A stretch of 64,000 nt of DNA from Trichopria drosophilae (taxonomy: Eukaryota; Arthropoda; Insecta; Hymenoptera; Diapriidae): positions 207,078,001-207,142,000 of the forward strand of contig CM059583.1 of NCBI GenBank assembly GCA_030407085.1. Direction: 5' to 3'. The position numbers were made by a program, and so were the translations under genes. Shown here one piece after another: positions 25,431 through 36,800 of the stretch. The notes under the pieces are model-generated. The model was given only the letters and a program-made list of their open reading frames with translations. It was not told the DNA's origin and ran no database searches. How positions within the stretch are numbered: the stretch's first letter is position 1; every line of letters starts with the position of its first letter.

Positions 25431-27798
25431 TGTCAGGGTACCTCCGACTGAAAATGTGTTTTTTATTTATAAAACTGTATCCTTTATCCCTTCACTGTTG
25501 TTTCTTTTTATCTGAGTTTTCTGAGATGTAACTCAAGTTTTTTAATGTTACCATTAAAAAATATTGTTGAATTTTAGTAATTTCTGGAAATAACAGCAAA
25601 ATTCTTTGGCACAGTTTTAGAAAATTTACTACAGTTTTGAAGTTGCTACAATTCCATGAATCAGATTTTTTTCGAGTTTGTTCAGATGTATCAGTTCCTT
25701 TTCTGTTGTAATTATTCAATAATCACAAACGATAAAAATAGTCTACGGTATAGCATATGTAAACTACTCTGCAGGAAAAAACGTATAAAAAGTAAGAATT
25801 TCTTAAGACATAGTGAAAATACATTTCTATAACGGGAGCTGTGGTCATGAAGTGGATAGCGCTACGGCACCTGGCGACGAGAAGTATAAGTACATCGGAG
25901 CGCACTAACACAATCATCGTTCTAATGTGTGTGTAATTTGTAAAATTCTTTGTTGATATTTTCAGAAAATTTTTAAGTGTAGTTTTAAAACTGGCAATCC
26001 ATGTAGGATGATTTACATAAGTTCAAGAATATATAATATTTAGTAGAAGATTATGTGTTCAATAACGTGAATACTTTTTTTTTCATAAGAGTAAATAATT
26101 TTGTAAAAGTGTTAAGTTAGTTTGGTAAAAATATTTAATTTCGTTTCCAAGAAATTAATTTTCATTATTAATCATATTGTTGCCAAGAGAAACAATTTTT
26201 ATTAATAACTCAAATTTTCTTCTTTTCGCCAGTTAAGACTTTTTGTATATATGAATGGACTTTAATGAGTGACGGCTTATTTTTTCGAGAAAAAAAATTG
26301 TCTACAATATTACCGTACGACTTTTGCAAATTTCTGAAGCAAGCGTCAAACATCACTAATTTATTATTACAAAAATATTCGTACTTTTCGCAACTTCTGA
26401 ATAATTTCAGCGATCAGGTAAAAAATTTCGAAAAATTCGTTCGGTAAAATTGTAAAGAATCTTTTTCTCGAAAAAATGAATCGTTATTCACATAATCCAT
26501 CCATTTTTTAATAATTTTTAACTGGCAATAACAAGAAAATTTGAGTCGGTAACAAAAGTTTAACAAATCATTTTTGTTGGTCCCAATTTTTTTTGAGAAG
26601 AATAATACTTTTTCCTTTCAATTATTAATTAAATTAAAGTCTCGGAAACATTATTAAATATTTTCCCCAAACGTATTATCTTGAAAAACTCCTCCGTGAA
26701 ATTGCCCACTACTAAAAATGTCTGTAGTAATCTTTTAAACCGTAAATCAGTACTCTTCAGATTTTATGAAATAAAATAAAGCAAATTTTAGTTGCAGTAA
26801 AAAAAATGTAACGTGATTAGAAAATTTGGTAATATAGTATGTAAATCCTCATTATTTTAGGTTAATTCATACTTGATGACTTCTAAAAATTATTTTCCAT
26901 GAAATATGTTCTTTGGGGCAAATAAGGTGACCCGTATTTTTTTGTTTCACGAAAACGAACTTTTTTTAGAATTCTGAGCAATTTAAAATTCACGCGTAAA
27001 TCTGCAAATTCCAAAAAATAGGGAATAAAATTGGTTTAAAATGCTATATTTTCTACGGTTATTAATATTTTACTATTATTCGTCATTCATATGGTAGTGT
27101 TATTGGTACTTTATCGATATCCAATAATATAATTGTCAAAAATTGAAAAAAAAAAAAAACAAAATGACGGCCATTTTTTGAAAAAAATTAAAAGTTAATT
27201 TTCTCAAAAACATCAGTTTTTTTTTCAATTTTTTTTCATAGATTACTGGTATTATTAGTCACAAAATCTAAGTAGTCACATGGGCGCTAAACGAAGCTAC
27301 TTGCCTGTAGAATTTTTTTACAATTAATTTTTATTTTTTTATTTAAAAATATAACAAAATTCTGTAACAGAAATCACAGGAGGCTTTTAAAGGGATAATA
27401 CATTATCGTCCCTCCATTTTTGAATAATTTATCTGTTTATTGCAGGATTTAGTAAAATTTTGTTACTTCTGAAATATCCAAATCTAGCAGGGATAAGTAA
27501 GAAATTAATAATTAAAAATATACGCAGAGAGAAAGAAAATAGTAAAATACTTTAATACACAATGTAGTTAAATTAATTATTTCCGTAGTATATAAATAGA
27601 AGAATAAAATTATTCCATTTACTATTTCCAGTTATTCATTCGTATAACCTCAAATGTCAACTATAACCCTTCATTTTATCAATTCTAGTTTATGCGTATG
27701 TTAAAATCATTTCCAACATTTCTTCATGGATCCATTGAACGTTTCTTTCTGTGCATTTTTAATTTTTTACTTGTTGCTACCCGTTTATAAAAGCGACC
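25431..27798. other. Intergenic DNA, no gene seen
   Basis: AT-rich, with only short low-complexity frames on either strand. Words like AAAATGACGGCCA near 27165 suggest decayed repeat sequence. Confidence 0.5.
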
Positions 27799-29072
27799 AC
27801 GGTGAGCTTGGACGAAGTTCAACACAAAAGTCAATGTACATCGCCGTTTTCTTTTGGAATAACTTTGGGGAGGTCTGCTGATTATTTTAAGCCTAAAATG
27901 AAAATAATCGGTGGAAGGAAACTGAAAATATCTTGATTTTTCCATTTTTTTAGCGTTTTTTTAAATTTAATTCAACCCAAAAGTTAATCTACATCGCAGT
28001 TTCCTTTTGGAATTATTTTGGGGTGGTAGACTGATTATATTTTTAAGACCAAAATGAAAATAATCGACGGTGAGAAACTGAAATCATATTGGTTTTTTTC
28101 ATTTTTTTAAATGATTTTAACTTTTTATCATAGAAATTTGATTGACAACAATCACAAAATAAATTAATTATAAAATTTACATCATGTGAAGACTATTATA
28201 TTCACAAACAGCTCGAATTAGTCGTGTTGGGTAATCGGAGTGATCATTGGAAACTTGTTTTGTCCATATAGTTTTGAATTCGGAATGAACCGATTCAATT
28301 ACTTGCTCACTATAAAATCCGAGACCGCATTGTGTTTTTTTACAAAATTCAGGAACGTGATAAAAGGCGGCGTGAACTTTCGGAGTTCATGAAAAATTTA
28401 GTTCTAAGTAATTATTCTTGAAATTGGCAATTATGTCTTCAAAACGTGGATCCAGGTTTGAACTAAAGCATGCTTCTACAACATGTTTAAACTCCTTGAA
28501 AACTTTAATATATTTTAAATATCCTAAGTTTTTACTTCTAGAACGTAATAAATCAAGCTTTTTTAATAAAATTCTGCAAGAATGTCCACTAAATGATGGA
28601 ATACTGTCCGTTATGTCACGCTGAACATTACATGCCTTTACCCAAAGAAGAGCATCTTCCTCACGTTCATTTAACAAATCTGAGAATAAACCATTAAAAT
28701 AATCAGCCTACCTCCCGCAAGTAATTCCAAAAGAAAGATGCGATGTGGATTAACTTTTGGGTTGAATTAAATTAAAAAAACGCTAAAAAAATGGAAAAAT
28801 CAAGATAATTACAGTTTTTCATCGCCAATTATTTTCATTTTAGGCTTCAAATAATCAGTCTACCTCCCCCAAGTAATTCCAAAAGAAAGATGCGATGCAG
28901 ATTAACTTTTGGGTTGAATTAAATTTAAAAAATGGAAAAATGAAGATATCTTCAGTTTCCCTCCACCGATTATTTTCATTTTAGACTTAAAATAATCAGC
29001 AGACCTTCCCAAAGTAATTCCAAAAGAAAATGGCGATGTACTTTTGGGTTGAACTTCGTCCAAGCTCACCGT
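27799..29072. mobile_element. Foldback-like element with iterated inverted arms
   Basis: The outer ends are inverted copies of ACGGTGAGCTTGGACGAAG (27799 on, and reversed to 29072). Each arm is built from direct repeats of about 150 bp. Units begin at about 27818 and 27971 on the left and recur in reverse at about 28761, 28913 and 29049 on the right. They share the words CAACCCAAAAGTTAAT and GAAAATAATCG. Inverted arms made of tandem units are the hallmark of foldback-type transposons. A broken transposon ORF lies between the arms on the - strand. Superfamily assignment is tentative. Confidence 0.75.
28177..28707 (-). pseudogene. Broken transposon ORF inside foldback-like element
   Basis: On the - strand a frame runs DYFNGLFSDLLNEREEDALL ... 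DPRFEDIIANF, then an in-frame TGA, then resumes without a frameshift: TPKVHAAFYHVPEFC ... GFYSEQVIESVHSEF ... RLIRAVCEYNSLH, ending at TAA. The second half resembles the C-terminal region of transposon-derived proteins common in animal genomes (a KVHA...EFC...YSEQ...ESVH...YNSLH pattern). I cannot name the superfamily from memory; a NOF/foldback (MULE-like) origin would fit the arms. The stop and missing N-terminus mark it as dead. Confidence 0.7.
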
Positions 29073-29469
29073 ACGACTTTAATTTCAATGTAAATACTGC
29101 GGTCGATAAACAAATTTTACCTTATTGTCAATTTATTAATTTCCACGGTGCATCTTTTTAGATTGGGTATAAACAGAGATATTAGGAATATGAAGTACTA
29201 ATCTCATTTACATCAACATATTTAATATATATTCAAAATATCAATTATATTGTGAATTATGACACGAACTTATGAGCAATAATAGATATTTTCGTATGTG
29301 TAGGGTGTAAAATGAACTTTTAAACAAGGTTTGTATAATTGTCAAATTACAAAAAAAAATTTGTTCAACTACAATGAAATAGTCTGCAATTTCAACGAAG
29401 ATTTGGAAAAAGTTACTCGATCACATTGAATCTTAATGCTCTGGGATTTTCGAGATCGCTCACTAAAAT

Positions 29470-29670
29470 CCATAAAGTGAAATCTCACTGCACAACCGTC
29501 AAAGCTCACTTTTAGATATAGTGCCGATTGGACCACTCTTCTAAAAGTGAAAATTCACGTTATTAAACAGTGGATTTTTTCACAGCATGTATAAATGAAA
29601 ATATCACTGTATGTAAAAGTGAAAATGTCGCTTTATACAAAGTAAAAATTTCACTGCAAGCATAAGCGAA
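29470..29670. repeat. Degenerate repeat of palindromic AGTGAAATTTCAC words
   Basis: About six loosely spaced copies of a word close to AAAGTGAAAATTTCACTG occur within 200 bp. Many are self-complementary. Function unknown. Confidence 0.5.
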
Positions 29671-30496
29671 TATTTAATACATGGGGCATTCCACGTCAAA
29701 TCGGCAATTTTTTTTCACACCATTTTTAAATTTAGTTTTATCATTAGTACATGCAAAAGATGTATTGTTGGCCATATAAAACATTTTAAAATTGACTGTA
29801 GTGAAAGTTGTGAAGATATTTTAGAAATATGTCATTTTCTGTTCTCGCAACGTTTAGTTTATTTAAGCGCAAAAGTATCAGGTCTTAAAATTAATGTAAC
29901 ACATGTTTTTTACAGTTTTTTTTATGACCTTTCTTGTTATATGAGTACTGATATATCCCTGGAAAAAGAAAATCAACTTCTTGAAATCTTATTAAAAAAT
30001 GAAGAATAAAAAATACTGCCAAGGTGGCCGGATTATAGTCTCGGAGTAACTCATTTTATTAGTGAGAAATCGATAAGATGTTTCAGCGCCACAATGCGGA
30101 GAGTAATGAACTTCGAAAAGCACATGGAGCAATTCAAATGCCGGCGGTAGCTGATTTTGTAAGTAGAAACGTTGCGAAAAGTATTTATTTCGTTCAATCC
30201 ACCTGGTAGAACATTAAATTATCTTTAAAATGAAAAAAAAAATTTATTTCGACCAAAATTGAGTGAGATAATCGATGTTGAATTTGAAAAAAAATAAGTC
30301 CCCCTGTATCATACGTTTTACACGTTAATCAGGGGAATTCTATTAATTTACAATTTTTTAACTCGATTTTTTAATTGTAAACCGATCCACAGCCAAAATT
30401 TAAACTATACTGCCATGGAGACAATATATTGAACCTTTTTTCTGAATTTTTTTTAGAATTTTAAAATGCGTCCTTCCTTTGAAAAATGTAAATTAA

Positions 30497-31300
30497 CCTT
30501 TTAAGGACCAAATGTACAAAAATTTGACACGAAGTTTGTCAGTATTTTTTAGTATTTAAATTCAATGAAAAAAATTGTGGTATATACGTTTCCAATTGCT
30601 CGAACCCCGCTCTTTCGAATGGTGGATGGTAAAATACTGTCAATTTTAAAATGAACGAATTACAGACCATTTTTTAACAAAAATCATGAGATTTTAAAAG
30701 TTTTTTTTCATTTATCGTTTTTTTTTTTATCACTTATAGCATTACTATGCCTCAGTTCGGTATAAATAACGTGACAAAAATATCTAAGCTTCAAAATGGT
30801 GATATATGTTTTTATAAAATTCGAAATGGCGGTCCCGAAAATGGCGTCCTAAATGAAATTTTCTTGAAAAATTTGAGAACGCTCTGACACAAAAATTATA
30901 AACTTTATAAAAAAAATAATAAGAGTAAAAAGTTGTTAGAATTCATCGACGAATACACTGGAATTTTGTCAGATTTTTTTTATGATATTTTGAAAAAACT
31001 TTTAATTGTTTTTTTTTCCAAAAATTCTGAAAAAATTCGAGTACATTTTTTGATGAATTCTAAGCATTTTTTGTTCTTTGCATTTTTGTCCTAAAGTCGA
31101 TAGTTTTCGAAGAAATAAATCTCGAATGTTGCGTATTTATATATATTTTATATTTTTTCCATCGGAAATTATCAACTTTTAGAAAAAATTGCAAAGAACA
31201 AAAAATGCTTAGAATTTATCAAAAAGTTACTCGAATTTTTGGTAAACTTTTAAAAATTTTCAAAAAAAAATAACTTGTATAAAAATAACTTCAAATATCT
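30497..31300. repeat. Truncated palindromic element related to the TTAA family
   Basis: It starts beside TTAA at 30493-30496 with CCTTTTAAGGACC. It carries the same inner palindrome as other members: GATGAATTCTAAGCATTTTT at about 31050, inverted near 31205, centre about 31130. The right arm stops near 31300 without a matching end. Confidence 0.5.
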
Positions 31301-31352
31301 CAAATAACTCAACATAACATTTTCGAATTATAGTATTTTTCGAAATATCTCT

Positions 31353-31383
31353 CCTAACCTAACCTAACTTAACCTAACCTAAC
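31353..31383. repeat. Interstitial telomere-like repeat (CCTAA)n
   Basis: Six consecutive 5-mers in the CCTAA register, one of them CTTAA. This is the complement of TTAGG, the ancestral insect telomere repeat. The tract is too short to be a telomere and is probably a repair or transposition relic. Confidence 0.7.
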
Positions 31384-31591
31384 AAATTACTAACGAATAT
31401 ATAATTAAATTCGATATTCATAATGATTGATGTAGAAAGTATGAACTTATCAAAATGTAAACATATATTCATGTTCATTCATTTCCTTGAATTAATGTTC
31501 AATTAAACTTCAATAATTGATGAATAGTGGTTAAGAATGTAATGAACATTGTTCTAACAATGTTCTATTATCTACGCATTCAGAAATATTT

Positions 31592-31680
31592 TTGTTAAAG
31601 TTATTTTTCCTAAATTTATTTTTGTCAAAGTTATTTTTGTTAAAGTTATTTTTGTTAAAGTTATTTTTCGGAGGTTATTA
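31592..31680. repeat. Tandem repeat, 18-bp unit
   Basis: Four to five copies of a unit near GTTATTTTTGTTAAA, with decaying copies at both edges. Confidence 0.75.
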
Positions 31681-32449
31681 TTGCGAAGTTATTTAGTCGT
31701 GACACCATTTTTAATGTGTATGAAAAGTTAGTCCATCCCATTTAATCATGCAACTTCCCGAATGAATATGAAATGATTGAAAGATGATTGTTATTATAAG
31801 AAACTTTTACGTTGTGTTAGTAACCATATTAAAGTTGAATTTAACATGTGATAACTTAAAGTATTCAATATATTAAGTTCAGAGTTTCTTTTCTGATATG
31901 TTTTCGTAAGTGAAAATATTCTTTGATGAATTTAACATGTTAAAATAAATTAGTTAATGTAGATGATTATTAATAGGTGAGTTAATGTTAGTTAATTTTT
32001 CAAACTTAAATATCTTACCGACTGCTTGACTGTCGACACGTGCACCATCAAATTTCCTACTAATTTTTCGAAAGAATTCTTATAACATAAGGAAGGTTAA
32101 TAAGTAAATATTTTTACCTGTGAAATAAGACAACACTCGTTACAAATATATGTAGATTTTAATTTAAAACTGCACAATTTTACTTTTGTAAAAGAATTTT
32201 TAATGTACGAACTCTGGTCAACCTAACCTATCACTTCGCTATCTAACAAACACGTGTACGTAAGTAGCAACCGACAGCTATCGAGTAGCAGGTCTCGGGT
32301 AAGAAAAAGCGTGGTAAATCGCGAATGCCGGGTAAAGTTTTTAATGTATACTAGCTATATATAATAATGATCGGCCCTCCTCGCCACCGCTCACAGCCGC
32401 AAAGTCATTGCGCCGATGTGCCAGGTTCTGCTTCATATAAATGTCTATA

Positions 32450-33693
32450 TATTTTTTTTTCATACGCATAATGCTTTAAACATCATATTTACATCTTTGA
32501 GTTCGCACTCCTCATCCCCAGCTAGTAGACGACATTCGGGAGATCTGGTGTAGATTTCGTAGAAATCCCTAATACTCGAGTAATATATCTTTTCTGTCAG
32601 CGCATACATGGGCACTTAAATCTAGTGAATAAAATTCAATCTCAGATAAACGACATACTAAGAACCGGATAATACAGAATCTAGTTCGACAAACGTAATC
32701 AAGGTGTCGTAACGAATACATAACAAGCGGCCAAACTTACCGATGGTACTTAATAACTTAAGATGGACTCGTTCAAACATTTGTGTATTTTGTACAAATT
32801 ACATAAAGTTCGTTATGTTTTTTTTTTTTAAAACACGGTTTTTTTTTAATCGTTTCTATATTTTAATATGGGACGACTAATTACGGACGACGGGGTTTTC
32901 CTATGGAGGTCATAATCTTGTCGGGTTCGTCTGGGCAGCGTTCCGAAGTAGACGGTATCGAGAGGAAGCGAGACCGAGGACGTAACTTTATCCCGGCTAT
33001 TTCCCAAAAAGTAACGGTAACGACCTGGAGGAATCAAGCGCGTCATAATCGTTTCGGTGGTTTAATCTTCCTGTGCGTATCATCTCCGTCTTCGATGCCA
33101 TACAGATGACCGCGGTGTTGCATGTCTGTAGCAACAGACTATTTAAAAGCACAGCAGTGGAAGACCAACGGAAAACATAAAGCAACAGAATCAAATTAGT
33201 CGAGAAACGAAACAAAAAAAGTGCATCGGTAGATTAAAAAAACAAAACAAATAGATCACAATTAAATAAGTAAAACGATCAACGGTCGAAAAAAAAAAGA
33301 TCATATCAACAGTGAACTAAATTACATAATTGACATATAAACGTACGAACGGCCCTTAACCCTGGAATGTCCGGGTGTAGCCACTACGAATCGTGACGCG
33401 TTTCGTGAGTCTAGGTTGGGGGTTCCAAATCTCGATCCTTCACTCTTTTCTCTCTTCCTTTCCCTCCCTAAGTGTACTTTTTATGATACAATTTTTTTTT
33501 TTTTTTTTTAAAGATCATGGTTCACGATTAACACTTGAAAACATAGGAAAATCACTACTAGCGTCGTGGCAAAGCTCGAGTGCGATGAAACTGTACGGAT
33601 TGGGTTTTTTTTCAGCCGTGGATTCCGGACGAACCCTAGCCTTGCGATTGCGACGCTTTTTTAAACACCCGTGCATTTCAGAGCCAAGAGTTT
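32450..33693 (-). other. Kdm4: Likely Kdm4 3' UTR and convergent intergenic boundary
   Basis: This block follows the Kdm4 stop on the - strand. It is richer in GC and freer of repeats than its surroundings, as expected for a 3' UTR. I found no canonical AATAAA on the - strand here, only ATTAAA variants (for example near 32846), so the end is undefined. Short open frames on both strands have no recognisable product. Confidence 0.35.
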
Positions 33694-33801
33694 TTAAGCC
33701 ACACTCACCAAGCGCGATCGTACTCTTTTTGGTAGCTCCTCGTCGAGACTGTACACCTCGTTGCGTTTCAACTGCATCGTCGACCCGTCTTCGAAAATAA
33801 C
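33694..33801 (-). CDS. Kdm4: Kdm4 exon 9 (end of second Tudor, stop)
   Basis: The acceptor ATTTTGCAG precedes 33801. The exon encodes [19 protein letters not shown], then [15 protein letters not shown] and TAA (33696-33694). The EELPKRV-SRL end matches the C-terminus of the KDM4 double Tudor. Confidence 0.9.
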   Translation of the reverse strand, partial: VIFEDGSTMQLKRNEVYSLDEELPKRVRSRLVSVA

Positions 33802-36800
33802 CTGCAAAATGTACAATTAAACATTGTTACTAAACAACAAAATTTCTTTAATTTTTAGCATCAAGTCGTTTTTGAGGTTAGTAATTACCAGCCCGTTTTC
33901 AGATTTTTAAAATTCAATATGGCGAATCCAAGATGTCCGGCAGAAATTCAAAAAAACGTAATTTATTGTGATTTTTGACATGTAGAGATTTTTAAAGTAC
34001 AAAATGGCGAACTAGTGAGTTTGCAAAATTATTGTCGGCCATGTTGGATCCAACGTTTTGAATTTTGAACATCTGACACCATTTGATCTTATTAGTACAA
34101 GAACATTATGGCTAGGATTACATGTTGTTATTAAACAAATACGAAATGATTTGTCAATTTCGACAAATGACATTAAATTTCTATTCAAACATTTATTTCA
34201 GCACCCTTGTAAAATTTTATTTTGGAGAATAGGTTTGGGTCCCACCTTGGTTGTTGATGCATCAGACTAATGTAAATACAATTTTTTAGTGCATTATAAT
34301 CATTTATCTTATTAAAACAATATTGGTATACAAAACCTTAAATTCATAATGAAATGTAATCATGTATAATGGATTAAAAAAAGACATTAAACTCACCGTA
34401 TATTGAATAACGTGATTGGTTCCTGAAAAGGTGCCTTCGTAAATTCCTTCTTGCCTCCAGTTAACAGAGACGTCTGCTCCCATGTGTGGCACGCAGCCTA
34501 ATTTGTAATTCTGAATAACATTTTAATAAACATGTTAATAATAGTTTCGATAATATATTATATAATACTAGTTTTATTCAATTATTTTTTCTACTATTAT
34601 ACGGCGAATTCTACAGAACTTTTCACTTTCAATTTAAAAAAAGAGTTTCGAGTTTCTGTTCTAGTTTTTGTTAAGAGAAAACAAGATGTTCGAGGATAAC
34701 CTGGTAATATTTTCAAACGCGTTTACGTAGATACTAAAAATTCATTTTCATTTTTATCACCTGGAGTCGTGATTGGAGAAAGACAACATTTTTTCAACAA
34801 TATCATTTTCGCAACACCTTCTTGAACACGTATTTTATAATTTAACAAAAATCTGGTCCTACTGGTTCTTGAAATATCTAAGATATACTCACATTTGCAT
34901 AAAAAAATGAGAAATTAGTAACGTTAACCCATTAAGGCCCAGACGGACGAATTTTCAGCATCAGTTTGAACATCGATAATTTGTATATAAACGCCTTTGG
35001 AAAATTTTTAGCTCCACTGATTCCAACGCAATATTTTATACTCTTTCAGAATCTTTCAATAAAATTTCGATAAAATGGACCGCAAAAAAGTTATAAACGT
35101 TTTTTTAGGAAAAATCATGGTTTTTTACATTTCCTTTTTCAATAAAACATTACTTTCACCACGAACTGGCGTTGGGAAACATATCTAAGGTATAAATATC
35201 GCGTCCATGGACCCTCAGGATTAAAATGTACCATTTTTCGATTCGTAATACAAGATTGTGATTTCCAAAATGGCGCCGAGTAGCTAAAAATTCTTTTTAA
35301 AACTTAACAAATTTTTTTCTTGAAAATTATAGACTTTAGATAAAATTTTTTAAGAACAATAGTGCTTCGGAATGAGTCAAAAAATACCCTACATTTTTTT
35401 TTGAATATATGGATGCAATTTTTGATTTTTCGAAAATTCGAAAAATCGGAATTTTGAAAAAAGTCATTTAAAAAATCTGAAAAAATTTGAGAGTGTTCTT
35501 TAACCAATTCGAAGACATTTTTGTTAGAAGGAAACTTTCTCCAAAGTCTATAATTATCAAAAAAATAAATTATTACACTTTTCTAAATTTTACGGTTAAT
35601 AAATTATTTTCGTGAAAACTATGAGCTTTAGAAAAATTGTCCTTGGAATAAAAATGTCTTACAATCGATTAAAGAATACTCTCAAATTTTTTCAGATTTT
35701 TTAAATGACTTTTTTCAAAATTCCGATTTTTTAATTTTTCGAAAAATAAAAAATTGCATCCATATGTTCTAAAAAAATTTGAGGGTATTTTTTTACTCAT
35801 TCCGAAGCACTATTGTTCTTAAAAAATTTTCACTAAAGTCTATAGTTTTCAAGAAAAAAAATTGCTAAGTTTTAAAAACAATTTTTAGCTGCTAGGCGCC
35901 ATTTTGGAAGCCACAATCTTGAATTACGAATCGAAGCATGGTACATTTTAATTCTGAGGGTCCATGGACGCGATATTTTCACCTTAGATATGTTCCCCAA
36001 CGCCAGTGCGTGGTGAAAGTGAGTTTTATTGAAAAAGGAAATGTAAAAAACCATGATTTTTTCTAAAAAAACGTTTATAACTTTTTTGCGGTTTATTTTA
36101 TCGACATTTTATTGAAAGATTCTGAAAGAGTATAAAATTTTACGTTAGAAATAGTGGAGCTAACATTTTTCCAAAGGCGTTTATATACAAATTATCGATG
36201 TTCAAACTGATGCTGAAAATTCGTCCGCCTGGGCCTTAATGGGTTAAGTAATTCAAATCAAGTATTTTAACATAGACTCGAAAGAAAGTGCTTTTTCAGG
36301 AGGCAGAAAGTGAAAGATTTTTAACTGATAAACTATTTTACACTTCAATAAACAGATTTTAATTCGTAGAGGTCATCTTTCCAAAATAGAACGCACATAA
36401 AATTTGATGTTCAATAAAAAACATCACATAAAATTTGAAAATATTAGCTATTGTAGTCCACCCAATCATGTCGGATTAGTCAATTGGAAATTGTCTAAAC
36501 TGATTAGAAATGTCAATTGGCGTGTAAGCAAGCAAAATGGCGTTCCCGTTTTGTGTAGTTAGCACAATATACCAACTTTGTATAACATCTTTAGCATCTC
36601 ATTCTAAGTGTCTACGGATATTATTAACCATAATAAATAATTTTCGCTTGATATAAATACTGACTTTCAAAAAAATGATGTTTTTTTCGACTTTTACAAT
36701 CTCGAGCCGTCACAATCAAATGTAAAAACTGTCATTATTTAATAAAAACAATCAAGTAAGTATAAATAGGTATTAAATCATAAAAATTCCGTTAAATATG

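Noticed and set aside
29690..29715. GGGGCATTCCACGTCAAATCGG as a TIR end (first 20 bases counted)
   Set aside because: It looks like an element terminus, but no inverted partner or target duplication is present in the window.
32846..33215. Short frames on both strands near the Kdm4 3' end
   Set aside because: Overlapping frames with no homology I recognise; better explained as 3' UTR sequence.
33358..33385. TTAA-CCCTGGAATGTCC as another TTAA-family end
   Set aside because: No inverted partner found and it lies in the probable Kdm4 3' UTR; may be chance.
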